Shown here one piece after another: positions 34,187 to 43,172 of a DNA stretch of 64,000 bases. The number at the start of each line of letters is the position of its first letter. Position 1 is the stretch's first letter. The notes under the pieces were generated by a model. The model worked only from the letters and a program-made list of their open reading frames with translations. It was not told the DNA's origin and did not search any database. Made by a program: the position numbers and the translations under genes. The stretch is from JACDAN01 sp963834825 (lineage in GTDB: Bacteria; Actinomycetota; Thermoleophilia; Gaiellales; Gaiellaceae). Location: positions 186,001 to 250,000 of the forward strand of contig CAWICZ010000014.1 in NCBI GenBank assembly GCA_963834825.1, in the 5' to 3' direction.

Positions 34187-35334
34187 GAGGAGTACCGCCG
34201 GATCCACTCCGCGAAAAACGGCTCGCCGATGCGGTAGCCGCTCGAGTCGCGAACGACGATCTCGTCTTCGATCATCGTCTTGAGCGCCTTTCGCGTGGTG
34301 GCGTCGATCGGGAGCCCGTGCTTGCGCCGGTACTCATCGGTGATGTGCTCGACCGGCTCGTCGGCGAGTGCCTGGAGGACGAGCCTGTGGCTCTGCGCCG
34401 CCTTCGTCCAGATTCGCGTGAAGTGGGCGTTCTCCGAGCGGAGCACCTTCGTGACCGCGGTCTCGAGCTCCGTCGTGTGGGCGATCCGTCCCTCCGAGAC
34501 CTCCTCCCAGAGGAAGTAGCAGAGCTCCTGGGTCCCGTACGGGTGGCCGCGCGTGATCGCCAGCACGCCGTCGACCACGTCGTCGTCGATCCCGCGGTCG
34601 GTCGACTCGAAGCGCTCCTTGATGAACGGGGCGAAGTGGCGAGGGTCGATCAGACCGAGCTCGATCTTCTTCGCGCTGCGCCAGAACGGCTCGTTTACGT
34701 CGTTGAAGATCTTCTCCATCATGCTCCGCTTGCTGCCGAGGTAGACGTGGGCAACCTCCGGTTGCCGCTGAAAGACCGAGCGCATGAGCGGAAGGAGGCG
34801 CGGGTCGATGTCGAGGATCTCCTGGAACTCGTCGATGACGAGCGCGCAGCGCTCCTTGCGGTCCGCGGACAGCTGGGCGGGAAGCTCGAACAGCTTCTCG
34901 AGCGTCGCGTCGATGTCTTCCTTGCGTGAGCTCGCCTCGAAGGTGAAGGTCAACGAGCCGTCGATCGGGTCGAGCGAGATCCGCGGTGTGATCTGGAGCC
35001 CGGTGAAGATCGACGTGGCCTTCTGCCTGGCGCGGAAGACCACCGTCGCGATGTCTTCGTAGATCGACTTGGCGAGCTTGTCGGCCAGCTTCTCCTTGGA
35101 GGGGGTTGCCATCAGGTCGACCTGGGCGATCAGCACTTCCTTCCCCGCGAGCAGCTCCTGCGAGGCGCGCCACACGAGCGAGGACTTGCCGAACCGCCGC
35201 GGCGCGAAGATGACGACGTTCTGGCCGTTGCGGATGTCGGCGGTCAGCTCGGCGACCTCCTCGTCGCGATCGGTGAATGCCTCGTCGAGGGCGAGATCGC
35301 CGTAGCGGAATGGGTTGGTGAAGCGGGTGTTCAC
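34183..35334 (-). CDS. Archaeal-type AAA ATPase (STAND-like)
   Basis: 383 residues, GTG 35334. Begins TNPFRYGDLALDEAFTDRDEE, P-loop FAPRRFGKSSLVWRA, Walker B CALVIDEFQEI, sensor LGSKRSMMEKIF, then a winged helix at the C-terminus (ALKTMIEDEIVVRDSSGYRI). This is the ATPase_2-type family common in archaea and scattered in bacteria; role is unclear, some members are fused to or act with nucleases. No partner gene is adjacent. Preceded by a striking operator region with a leaderless -10. Confidence 0.85.
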   Translation of the reverse strand: MNTRFTNPFRYGDLALDEAFTDRDEEVAELTADIRNGQNVVIFAPRRFGKSSLVWRASQELLAGKEVLIAQVDLMATPSKEKLADKLAKSIYEDIATVVFRARQKATSIFTGLQITPRISLDPIDGSLTFTFEASSRKEDIDATLEKLFELPAQLSADRKERCALVIDEFQEILDIDPRLLPLMRSVFQRQPEVAHVYLGSKRSMMEKIFNDVNEPFWRSAKKIELGLIDPRHFAPFIKERFESTDRGIDDDVVDGVLAITRGHPYGTQELCYFLWEEVSEGRIAHTTELETAVTKVLRSENAHFTRIWTKAAQSHRLVLQALADEPVEHITDEYRRKHGLPIDATTRKALKTMIEDEIVVRDSSGYRIGEPFFAEWIRRYSS

Positions 35335-35340
35335 GGCGCG

Positions 35341-35380
35341 ATCATACCTAACGGTAGAGGTTTCGACCTACCTATTGGTA
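35341..35380 (-). promoter_or_regulatory. Two TACC-N4-GGTA palindromes and a leaderless -10
   Basis: Palindromes TACCTAACGGTA (35345-35356) and TACCTATTGGTA (35369-35380), 24 bp centre to centre, separated by a 12-bp spacer that has its own GGT/ACC dyad. On the minus strand TATGAT (35341-35346) ends 6 bp before the GTG start codon, so the message should begin at or near the start codon. Confidence 0.6.
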
Positions 35381-35463
35381 TGAAACTATTCGTTACGATG
35401 AATGGCTGACTATAAGGTAAGACACCGTCTGGTTGTTCCGTACCGGGGCTGATCGAAGTTTCG

Positions 35464-36384
35464 TCAGCGGCCGTGCACGCCGCGGTCCTCGACCCGAGGG
35501 ATCGCGTTCAGTTCTTCGGGCGAGAGACGCCAGTCCACCGCGGCGTTCGCGCGGACCTGTTCGGGGGAGGTGGCGCCGACGAGGGTGCTGGCGACGCCCG
35601 GCGTCGACGTGACCGCCGCGATCGCCAGCTCGTGCAGCGAGTGGCCTCGCTCCTCCGCAAACGCAGCGAGGCGATCGACCTCGTCGAGGGTCCCGTCGCT
35701 CAGCAACTCACCGGCCCCGCGCGCGAGCCGTGTCCCTTCGGCCGGCGCCTCGCCGCGCCGGTACTTGCCCGTCAAGAGGCCACTCGCAAGCGGAAAGTAG
35801 GCGACGAAGCCGACATCGAGCTCGAGACAGAGCGGAAGGACGTCTGCGTCGGCGTTGCGCTCGAGCAGCGAGTACTGGTTCTGCAGCGCACAGAAGCGGC
35901 TCCTGCCGTTTGCGACCTCATCTGCCTCCGCCAGTTGCGCGGCGCTGAAGTTCGAGCAGCCGATCGCACGCACCTTGCCCTGGTGGACGAGCTCGTCGAG
36001 CGCCGCGAGCGTCTCGGCGATCGGGGTGACGCCGTCCGGGTAGTGGTAGTAGAGCAGGTCGATGTAGTCGGTTTGCAGGCGCTCGAGCGAGCCCGCGACC
36101 GCGTTCCGAATGTACTCGGCCGTACCGCGCCCTGAAGGACCGCCGCCGAACTTCGTCGCGAGCACGACATCGGCGCGCCGCCCACGCAGAGCCTCGCCGA
36201 GGAAGCGTTCGCTGTCGCCGCCGCCGTAGCTCTCCGCGGTGTCGAGGAAGTTGATGCCCGCGTCGAGCGCAGCGTCGACGACCGCGCGCGTTCCGGCGAG
36301 ATCGACGACCCGGCCGAAGTTGTTGCAGCCCAGCCCGACCGCCGAAACGGTGAGCTCGCTGGTGCCGAGTCTCCGCAGCTCCAC
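35464..36384 (-). CDS. Aldo/keto reductase
   Basis: 306 residues from GTG 36384, one base after the kelch gene stop. Family signature: LGTSELTVSAVGLGCNNFGR, catalytic Asp/Tyr in FLDTAESYGGGDSERFLGEAL, Lys in VVLATKFGG, His/Asp in LYYHYPDGVTPIAETL, and GxSNF motif IGCSNFSAAQL; the cofactor-binding end is STLVGATSPEQVRANAAV. NADPH-dependent reduction of carbonyls; substrate unknown. Operon with the kelch protein upstream. Confidence 0.92.
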   Translation of the reverse strand: MELRRLGTSELTVSAVGLGCNNFGRVVDLAGTRAVVDAALDAGINFLDTAESYGGGDSERFLGEALRGRRADVVLATKFGGGPSGRGTAEYIRNAVAGSLERLQTDYIDLLYYHYPDGVTPIAETLAALDELVHQGKVRAIGCSNFSAAQLAEADEVANGRSRFCALQNQYSLLERNADADVLPLCLELDVGFVAYFPLASGLLTGKYRRGEAPAEGTRLARGAGELLSDGTLDEVDRLAAFAEERGHSLHELAIAAVTSTPGVASTLVGATSPEQVRANAAVDWRLSPEELNAIPRVEDRGVHGR

Positions 36385-36385
36385 G

Positions 36386-37279
36386 CTAGGGGGTCTCGAA
36401 TGCCTCCCAGGTGTCCCCGACCACGCGTGACCCCCCGAGGTTTGGGGAGTCGCCCCCGAACAGCACGGCCCGATCCCTCGCCGCGTCCCACGCCATCGCC
36501 GGCGTGTGGCGCGGCGACGGGCCGATGTCCTGGCGCTGGCGCCAGTGCTCGCCGTCCCACGCCCAGGTGTCGCCGAAAAAGTCGACGCCGTCGGTGCCGC
36601 CGAACAGCAGCAGACCCTCGACGGACCCGACCATACCGGCGCCCTGGCGCTGGGACGGACCGACGTCTTCGACCTGTTTCCAGACGACGCCGTCCCACTC
36701 CCACGTGTCCTGCAGGAGCTGGAACGCGTTGGTGTCGCGGCCACCGAAGAGAACGACTCGCTCTCGCGGGCTGTCGTAGGAGAGCGAGAAGGCCTGTCGG
36801 GTCGACGGGCCGGTGTCGGCGAGCTGCGTCCAAGCGTCGCCGTCCCAGGCCCACGTCCCCTTGCCGAGGAACGAGCTGGCAGACCCGCTCTCGAGCACGG
36901 TCACCTGCCGGGCCGCGTCATAGGTGACGTTGGAGTAAACCCAGGAAGCCTGAGGACCTGCGTTGTCGATCTGCGTCCAGCCCTCGCCGTCCCACTCCCA
37001 GGTGTCTAAGGAGTCGCCTCCGAGGCCGCCGAACAGGACGACGACGTTCCGGGCCGAGTCGTAGGCCATGTTGGTGACCCGGGCGCTCGGCCCGGTGTCG
37101 GTGAGCTGCACCCACTCCTCGCCGTCCCAGGCCCAGGTATCGCCGAAGAAGGGCCCACCGGTATCGGTCCAACCGCCGAAGAGGAGCGTCCTCGTCGACG
37201 ACGCCTCGTAGGCCATGCCGGCGTAGGCGCGCGCCGCGGGGCCGATGTCCTGCCGCTGCTGCCAGAGCAGTCGTGCCAT
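36386..37279 (-). CDS. Kelch-repeat protein
   Basis: 297 residues made of six repeats of about 48 residues, each with TWAWDGxxWxQ and a following G-P-S-x-R and VVLFGG core (for example FFGDTWAWDGEEWVQLTDTG, LLQDTWEWDGVVWKQVEDVG). This builds a six-bladed beta propeller. No signal peptide is visible, so it may be cytoplasmic, or the start may be further upstream. The repeats are similar enough that strand slippage could change their number. Likely a protein-binding scaffold. Confidence 0.88.
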   Translation of the reverse strand: MARLLWQQRQDIGPAARAYAGMAYEASSTRTLLFGGWTDTGGPFFGDTWAWDGEEWVQLTDTGPSARVTNMAYDSARNVVVLFGGLGGDSLDTWEWDGEGWTQIDNAGPQASWVYSNVTYDAARQVTVLESGSASSFLGKGTWAWDGDAWTQLADTGPSTRQAFSLSYDSPRERVVLFGGRDTNAFQLLQDTWEWDGVVWKQVEDVGPSQRQGAGMVGSVEGLLLFGGTDGVDFFGDTWAWDGEHWRQRQDIGPSPRHTPAMAWDAARDRAVLFGGDSPNLGGSRVVGDTWEAFETP

Positions 37280-37294
37280 CGCGTGGGCGGGATG

Positions 37295-37648
37295 CTAGAG
37301 GTAGCCCTGCGCCGCGGCGTATTCCTCGGCGACCCGCTTCGGCACGACGAAGGCCCAGGCGTCCTCGACGAGCTCGTGCATCTCATCCGCGTCGATGGCT
37401 GCGAGATCGACGTGAACCCAGTGGTAGCGCATGTCGGACTCGGACGGCAGCGAGAACTTCTCGGGCTCGGACTCGACGAGCGCGTCTCGCCAGTCCTTGG
37501 GGAACGCGAAGCCCATCGTCGAGCCGTCACGCGAGAACGCGAGATAGACGATTCGGCCGATCTTGAACTTCACGCGGCCGCGTACGAGGGCCTCGCTGCT
37601 GCGCGGCAGCGTGCTCGCAAACGCACGAACCTCATCCATCGTTACCAC
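37295..37648 (-). CDS. MmcQ/YjbR family protein, second copy
   Basis: 117 residues from GTG 37648 (ATG 37639 is possible). ASTLPRSSEALVRGRVKFKIGRIVYLAF, FAFPKDWRDALVESEPEKF and DADEMHELVEDAWAFVVPKRV give the MmcQ/YjbR fold; shorter and divergent from the copy at 5403. No known catalytic role. Just upstream of the kelch gene on the same strand, 15 bp apart. Confidence 0.8.
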   Translation of the reverse strand: MVTMDEVRAFASTLPRSSEALVRGRVKFKIGRIVYLAFSRDGSTMGFAFPKDWRDALVESEPEKFSLPSESDMRYHWVHVDLAAIDADEMHELVEDAWAFVVPKRVAEEYAAAQGYL

Positions 37649-37725
37649 TGCCGGTCGGCGATCAGGATACGAGCCTGTCGTTACGCCCCGGAAGGACTCA
37701 GCCCGGCGAGCGAGTAGGCCTCGTC

Positions 37726-38835
37726 GTGGAAGAAAGCGCTTCCGCCTCGCTGCCGCGCGCTCGGCGGCCGTTCAGCATCAACATCACCGTACGGACGATG
37801 CTCGTCGCCGCCGCAATCGTCGGCGTCGTCTGGGCGTTCATCGCGATCCGAAGCTCGGTCCTGACCCTCTTCCTCGCCCTGTTCTCCGCGCTGGTGCTCG
37901 ACCCGGTCGTCGCGCTCGTGCAGCGCCGGCTCCACCTCGGCCGGGGACCCGCCGCGCTGATCGTCGTCCTCGGGCTCGTCGTCTTCGCGATCGCGGCGGC
38001 GTTCGTCCTCATCTCGCCGTTCGTCAGCGAGACCCGCGACTTCGTCGACGCGCTCCCGTCGATCGTCCAGGACATCCGCAACTCGTCCGTCGGCTCGTGG
38101 CTGGACGCGCACAGCGAGGGGCCCGAGCAGGCTCAGGAGAACGTGAAGGCGATCGCCGAGGGGATCGGAGCGGCGGCCGGTGGTCTTCTCGGGGTTGGGG
38201 TTTCCAGTTTCACCCTGATCCTGGGGCTCGTCACCGCGGTGTTCCTGACCCTGTTCCTGATCATGGACTTGCCGCGGCTCGTCGCCGCGGTCGACAGCCT
38301 GCTCGACCCGTCGGGCTCTGAACGGATGCAACGGATCTTTCCCACGATCGTCACCGCGGTTTCGCGAACGATGCTCGGCAACATCGCCATCTCGATCATC
38401 TGCGGGACGCTCTACGGGCTCTCGGCCTGGGCGCTCGGCTTGCCGTACCCGCTCGCCCTCGCCTTCATCGCCGGCTTTCTCGACCTGATCCCGATGGTGG
38501 GCGCCACCGTGGCCGGCGTGATCCTCGTGCTCGCCGCGCTCAGCGTCGGCCTCACCCAAGCGGTGATCATGCTGGCGATCGTTCTGGTCTATCAGCAGGT
38601 CGAGAACTACGTGCTGCAGCCGACGATCCTCGGCAAGGCGGCCGACGTCTCCGGCTTCCTCGTGATCGCGAGCGTGCTCGTGTTCGGGACGCTGCTCGGC
38701 GTCGTGGGTGCGATCATCGCCGTCCCGATCGTCGCTTCGATCCAGATCGTGGTGCGGGAGCTCACCGCGAAGCGCCGGGAGGAGATGGCCGCGTTACGAG
38801 CGGACGCCGCCCACGTGCCACCGGCGATCTCCTAG
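37726..38835 (+). CDS. AI-2E family transporter
   Basis: 369 residues from GTG 37726. Eight hydrophobic segments with the AI-2E_transport pattern: LALFSALVLDPVVALVQRRL, ISPFVSETRDFVDALPSIVQ, LPYPLALAFIAGFLDLIPMVG and YQQVENYVLQPTILGK, the last two being family hallmarks. Members export or exchange small molecules or Na+; the substrate cannot be assigned. Stand-alone gene, divergent from the YjbR gene by 77 bp. Confidence 0.92.
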   Translation: MEESASASLPRARRPFSINITVRTMLVAAAIVGVVWAFIAIRSSVLTLFLALFSALVLDPVVALVQRRLHLGRGPAALIVVLGLVVFAIAAAFVLISPFVSETRDFVDALPSIVQDIRNSSVGSWLDAHSEGPEQAQENVKAIAEGIGAAAGGLLGVGVSSFTLILGLVTAVFLTLFLIMDLPRLVAAVDSLLDPSGSERMQRIFPTIVTAVSRTMLGNIAISIICGTLYGLSAWALGLPYPLALAFIAGFLDLIPMVGATVAGVILVLAALSVGLTQAVIMLAIVLVYQQVENYVLQPTILGKAADVSGFLVIASVLVFGTLLGVVGAIIAVPIVASIQIVVRELTAKRREEMAALRADAAHVPPAIS

Positions 38836-38856
38836 TCGGCTGACGCCTCGGCTGCG

Positions 38857-39348
38857 TCACAGTGCAGGATTCGCCCGTCTGCGCGCGTGCTCGAGATATT
38901 CGTGGCGCAGCGTGACGACGCGGTTGCGGAGATCACCGGCACGGGCCTCTTGGTCGGGCGTCATCCTCTCGCCGGCTTCGAAGACGAGCGCGCGCAGCTC
39001 GTGTAGACGCTCGCCAGCTTCGTGATAGACGCGCGCGGCTGCCTCCTCTTCACCGAGGCGAATGTCGATTCTCGCCTCCATCACCTCGACGTCCTCCACC
39101 TTCGCGTTGAACTCCTCGCCGGTCACCGTACGCTGTTCCGGCGTCCCGCTCACCCTTCGGCGGTCGAAGGCGTAGAGGGCGCTCGTGAGCGCCGCGCCGC
39201 CGCGATCGAGTACGTCGCGCAGCTCGTCGAGCCGTTCGGAGCGGGCCCGTTGCCGCTGCCGGCGATTCTCGGCGGTGATCGTGAGAACCGCCACGGTCAA
39301 GCTCACCACTGCCGCGGCGACGATGCTGGTGATCGCGACGGCGTCCAA
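38857..39348 (-). CDS. Hypothetical protein with one N-terminal transmembrane helix
   Basis: About 163 residues if TTG 39348 is the start (LDAVAITSIVAAAVVSLTVAVLTI); no ATG or GTG is available after the upstream gene stop. The rest is charged and helical (ENRRQRQRARSERLDELRDV, EAGERLHELRALVFEAGERM), probably a cytoplasmic coiled coil. 14 bp downstream of the cyclase gene on the same strand. Family not recognised. Confidence 0.6.
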   Translation of the reverse strand: MDAVAITSIVAAAVVSLTVAVLTITAENRRQRQRARSERLDELRDVLDRGGAALTSALYAFDRRRVSGTPEQRTVTGEEFNAKVEDVEVMEARIDIRLGEEEAAARVYHEAGERLHELRALVFEAGERMTPDQEARAGDLRNRVVTLRHEYLEHARRRANPAL

Positions 39349-39362
39349 ACCGGCGCGAGCGG

Positions 39363-40211
39363 CTACCAGCTTGCGATCACACGGCAGGGCCCGCCCGAGC
39401 CCTCCTCCCACGGGATCAGCCCGACGTAGGCGACCGCTCCCTTGGGTGGAATCCGGTCGAGGTTGTTCATACCCTCGAGGCCATAGCGGTCGGTCGCCAG
39501 GAAGCTCACGTGCACGGGGAAGGTCGATGAGTTCCCGGGGTCGAGGCTGATCGTGTCCACCCCGATGCCGGTGACGTCACGCCGCTCGGCAAGCCACATC
39601 GCCGCCTCTTCGCTGAACCCAGGGAAGTGGTAGTTGGGGAACGCTGCGCCACCCTTGAACGCCAGCGGGTCGTCGACTTTCGCCGCCCAGCCGGAGTCCA
39701 TGCACACCAGCGCGCCCTTCGGGATGCGGTCGTGCCGCCGCTCGTAGCGGCGGAGGTCGTCGACGGTCACCATCGTGTCCGGTTCGCGCTCGGCGCGGCG
39801 GGAGATATCGACGACGGCGATCGGGATGAGCAGCTCCTCCAAGGTGATCTCCGGTGAGAGTCGCCCGCCTGTGACGAAGTGCCCGGGCGCGTCCATGTGC
39901 GTGCCCGTGTGTTCACCGAACGTCCACTGCTGCGCATAGAAGCCGCCGGTCGGGATCGTGACCAGCGTCTCCCGCACCGGCGGGTTGAAGGTGAAGACGG
40001 GAAAGCCCTCGGCGAAGACGTGGGTGAGGTCCTGGAGGCGTTTCTTGGAATCGCGGTGGGACGACGGCCGTCCGGCGACGGCACGGCCTGGAAGGGTCAT
40101 GGCGAAGGCTGCGCCGACCCCGCTCAGAAGCGCCGTGCGGCGGTCGAGGCGCCGAACTCCTTCCTTCGGGCTCTGCTCGCGAACTTTCTCGACGGTTCCC
40201 GGGAGACACAT
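39363..40211 (-). CDS. Secreted cyclase-family (kynurenine formamidase-like) hydrolase
   Basis: 282 residues; ATG 40211 follows AAAGGAGGAG. Twin-arginine-like leader LDRRTALLSGVGAAFAMTLPG. Cyclase motif HTGTHMDAPGHF (metal-binding His-x-x-x-His-x-Asp) with the second ligand region VCMDSGWAAKV and a C-terminal TGIGVDTISLDPGN. Members hydrolyse N-formylkynurenine or related amides/lactones using divalent metal; the substrate here is unknown. Tat export would indicate a folded, metal-loaded enzyme outside the membrane. Confidence 0.88.
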   Translation of the reverse strand: MCLPGTVEKVREQSPKEGVRRLDRRTALLSGVGAAFAMTLPGRAVAGRPSSHRDSKKRLQDLTHVFAEGFPVFTFNPPVRETLVTIPTGGFYAQQWTFGEHTGTHMDAPGHFVTGGRLSPEITLEELLIPIAVVDISRRAEREPDTMVTVDDLRRYERRHDRIPKGALVCMDSGWAAKVDDPLAFKGGAAFPNYHFPGFSEEAAMWLAERRDVTGIGVDTISLDPGNSSTFPVHVSFLATDRYGLEGMNNLDRIPPKGAVAYVGLIPWEEGSGGPCRVIASW

Positions 40212-40321
40212 GGCTCTGCTCCTCCTTTTGGGCTCGTCCTCCGCGCTCGGCGCGGGCCGCGGGTCTCAGTTTGCCGCACCTGGCGACCGCACGCCTCGGT
40301 GGTGCCACTCGCTAAGCCGTC

Positions 40322-40933
40322 CTAGCGAGAACAGGGCGCACGACTCGGCGACGCCGCCTCATTCAGGGACGAAGCCGTCGCACGGTCGTCGTCGACCCGG
40401 ACGCGGATCGAGCCCTCGATCTGGAACTCCGGCAAGAGGCACCACTGCAGGATGAATTCGTCGTCACCCTGACTGCCGCCCGCCACGATCGAGAACGGCT
40501 CGTCGAAACCGGAGTCGAAGATCACCCGGCCGCGCCGCTTGTCGATCTCCCTCGCCGTCCCCGACAGCGTCACCGTGCCGTCCGAGGCGACGGATCCCGA
40601 TTCGACCTTGCCGGTGAGGGTGATGGTGTCGCAAGTGCCCGCGCAGACCGGGTCACCCCAGACCTCCGGGAACGATCCCCGCCACACGAACCGGATCGTG
40701 CCCCAGGCTGAACCGTGGTCTGCGACCACGCCCCGAACGCGGAAGTGCCCGAGTCGGAACGAGTTCCCGTCCGGATCGGTCAAGACCCCCTTTCCGCCTC
40801 CCTTGACGACCGCAGCCGGGTGGTGAGACGACGACGATCGGGCCGCCGAGGCCGCCGAAACCGCCGTGACGACAGCGGTCAAGGCGACGAGCACGGCAAG
40901 CGCGCGTGCCGGCCGCTGACTTGATCTGGACAT
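40322..40933 (-). CDS. Secreted hypothetical protein
   Basis: 203 residues from ATG 40933 with AAGGAGG 5-9 bases upstream. Signal peptide ARALAVLVALTAVVTAVSAASA. The mature part is beta-rich with CAGTCDTITLTGKVESGSVA and LQWCLLPEFQIEGSIRVRV, four cysteines. Family not named. Divergent from a LuxR-type regulator with a palindrome in the shared region. Confidence 0.75.
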   Translation of the reverse strand: MSRSSQRPARALAVLVALTAVVTAVSAASAARSSSSHHPAAVVKGGGKGVLTDPDGNSFRLGHFRVRGVVADHGSAWGTIRFVWRGSFPEVWGDPVCAGTCDTITLTGKVESGSVASDGTVTLSGTAREIDKRRGRVIFDSGFDEPFSIVAGGSQGDDEFILQWCLLPEFQIEGSIRVRVDDDRATASSLNEAASPSRAPCSR

Positions 40934-41035
40934 CCCGAACCTCCTTCTCGCGGGATGCGTCGGCTCTCCGGCGCATCCCTCTCTTCTCCGTGGGCACGTT
41001 CGGCTCCATCGCAGCAACGCTCGTCGCTGGCGGCA

Positions 41036-41053
41036 ATACGCCGACCGGCGTAT
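41036..41053. promoter_or_regulatory. Palindrome in the divergent secreted-protein/LuxR promoter region
   Basis: ATACGCC-GACC-GGCGTAT, 7-bp arms, ends 12 bp before the GTG of the LuxR-type gene. A possible autoregulatory operator. Confidence 0.45.
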
Positions 41054-41065
41054 CTTTCGAGTGAG

Positions 41066-41869
41066 GTGCTTCCCGCCCAGGAAGCCGGCCGTCCACGGGG
41101 GACGGAGAGCCGTTCGGTTCGCCTACGTCCCTCGACGGGCCGTGCTCTGGGTGAGTTGCTGGCGGGTCTCGGCTCGTCCGCCCGCCGAGGCGGCGAGCTC
41201 ACGCCTGTGCTGCTCGAGGGTCTTTCCGACGTGATCGGCTGCGATTCCGTCTGGCGCGCCGACTGCGATTACGGCAGCCGGCGGAACGCCATGGTCTCGA
41301 CGGACCACCGCGTCCACGAGGCCTACGTGAGCGGACAGGAGCGCTGGTGGCAGCTGTACGGGCAGCACCCGCTGCTCGCGTATCGGGACGCGACCGGCGA
41401 CGGCCGCGCGCTACGTCTGTCGGACTTCCTCCCGCGCCGCTCGCTCCGCCGACTGGAGCTCTACGGCGAGTTCTTCAAGCCGTACGGCATCGAGTCGTCG
41501 CTGAGCATCCGGATCGACGTGGCGCCCCGCCGGGCCGTCGACGTCGGATGCACGCGCAGCTCGGGCGACTTCTCCGTCCAGGACCGCTTCGCGCTCGACG
41601 TCGTGAAGTCATTTCTCGACCGCATCGTGCTCCTGCACGGCGAACGGCCTCGACCACCGACGCGCCTGACCAGGCGGGAGCACCAGGTCCTGACCGTGGC
41701 TGCGACGGGCGCCTCGAATGCGGAGATCGCGGCCGAGCTCGTGATCGCGCCGGGCACGGTCAAGAAGCACCTCGACAACATCTACGAGAAGCTCGGCGCA
41801 GCCAATCGCACCCAGGCGGTGACCCGCATGCAGGAGCTCGATGCCGGTCATCCGCTCGGAGTGCCGTAG
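41066..41869 (+). CDS. LuxR-type transcriptional regulator
   Basis: 267 residues from GTG 41066. The N-terminal about 190 residues form an alpha/beta sensor-like domain (LTPVLLEGLSDVIGCDSVWR, ALDVVKSFLDRIVLLHGE) that resembles GAF-like ligand domains. The C-terminus is a GerE helix-turn-helix: LTRREHQVLTVAATGASNAEIAAELVIAPGTVKKHLDNIYEKLGA. The start is not certain because the frame stays open to 40955 but that part would lie in the promoter. Target genes unknown. Confidence 0.85.
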   Translation: MLPAQEAGRPRGTESRSVRLRPSTGRALGELLAGLGSSARRGGELTPVLLEGLSDVIGCDSVWRADCDYGSRRNAMVSTDHRVHEAYVSGQERWWQLYGQHPLLAYRDATGDGRALRLSDFLPRRSLRRLELYGEFFKPYGIESSLSIRIDVAPRRAVDVGCTRSSGDFSVQDRFALDVVKSFLDRIVLLHGERPRPPTRLTRREHQVLTVAATGASNAEIAAELVIAPGTVKKHLDNIYEKLGAANRTQAVTRMQELDAGHPLGVP

Positions 41870-41947
41870 GCGGCGTTCAGCTTCGCCTGCCGCGCAGGCG
41901 CCGAAGAGGAACGACGGGCCGGTGTTAGGTTTGGCCCGGCGACCCGG

Positions 41948-43172
41948 ATGGCACTCACTCGAGAGGCGCGAAGCTGGAACGACCTCTTCGCCGCGCGAAC
42001 GCGCGCGGGCGTCGGCGCGGGGCTGGCCGACATCCTCGCCCTGGCCGGCGACACGACGCTGATTCCGTTCGCGGGCGGCTTCCCGGACGCGCAGACGTTC
42101 CCGGCCGCCGCGGTCTCGACGCTGCTCGCCGAGCTCGTGGCCGCGGGGGACGCGAGCGCCCTCCAGTACGCGCCGACGCAGGGCCTGCCCGGCCCACGGG
42201 ACGTCGTCGCCGGCCGGCTCGACGCCTACCAGGGGCGGCGCCCTGCCGACGACGAGGTGATGATCACGAGCGGCACGATCGAGGCGCTCGAGCTGATCGG
42301 CAAGTCGTTTCTGGACGCGGGAGACGTCGTGGTCGTCGAGGGCCCCACCTACCTCGGCGCGATCATGGCGTTCCGCAGCTTCGAGGCCGAAGTCGTCGCC
42401 GTGCCGATGGACAGCGACGGCCTGCAGGTCGACGAGCTGGAACGCCGGCTCGCCGCCGGGCTCCGGCCCAAGCTGCTCTACGCGATCCCGGACTACCAGA
42501 ACCCGGCGGGCTTGACCCTCGCGGAGGAGCGAAGGGACGCGCTCGTCGAGCTCGCGCGCCGCCACGGCTTCCTGATCGTCGAGGACGTCGCCTACCGCGA
42601 GCTCGGCTTCGGGCGCGAGCCGCCGCCGAGCCTGTGGAGCGTCGCGCCCGACGTCGTCGTCCAGGCGGGTACGACCTCGAAGACGTTCTTCCCGGGCGTC
42701 CGCCTGGGCTGGGCCGCCGGCCCGGCGACCGTCATCGCCCAGCTGGTCGCGGCGAAGCAGAACACCGACCAGTGCGCGGGCGCGCTGGGCCAGCGGCTGT
42801 TCGAGGAGTACGCCCGCCGCGGCTGGATGGACGAGCAGCTCGAGCGTTCACGCGCGCTCTACCGGCGGCGCTGCGAGCAGATGCTGGGCGCGCTCGAGCG
42901 GCACATGCCCGACGAGGTCGCCTGGACCCGGCCCGAAGGCGGGTTCTTCTCGTGGCTGACCCTGCCGCCGGGCGCTCGAGTCGGCCGAGTTCACGAAGAG
43001 CGCCGCTGCGCGGGGAGTCGCGGTCGTCCCGGGCACGCCGTTCTTCCCGGACGGACGCGGAGGAGAGAACGTGCGCCTGTCGTTCAGCAGGGTCGAGGAC
43101 GAGCTCATCGACGAGGGCATCGCACGACTCGCCGCCCTCGTTGCCGACGAAACCGGAGGGAGGCGGGCATGA
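41948..43172 (+). CDS. PLP-dependent aminotransferase (class I/II, 2-aminoadipate/LysN type), one +1 frameshift
   Basis: ATG 41948. LALAGDTTLIPFAGGFPDAQ, VMITSGTIEALELIGKSFLD, YAIPDYQNPAGLTL and the lysine region VVQAGTTSKTFFPGVRLGW (Lys forms the aldimine with PLP) place it in the fold-I group used by 2-aminoadipate aminotransferases and MocR relatives. At 42970-42972 an extra G breaks the frame after LTLPPG; the restored C-terminus contains AEFTKSAAARGVAVVPGTPF and NVRLSFSRV and stops at 43172, overlapping the cupin gene as ATGA. Operon with cupin and SDR. Confidence 0.9.
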
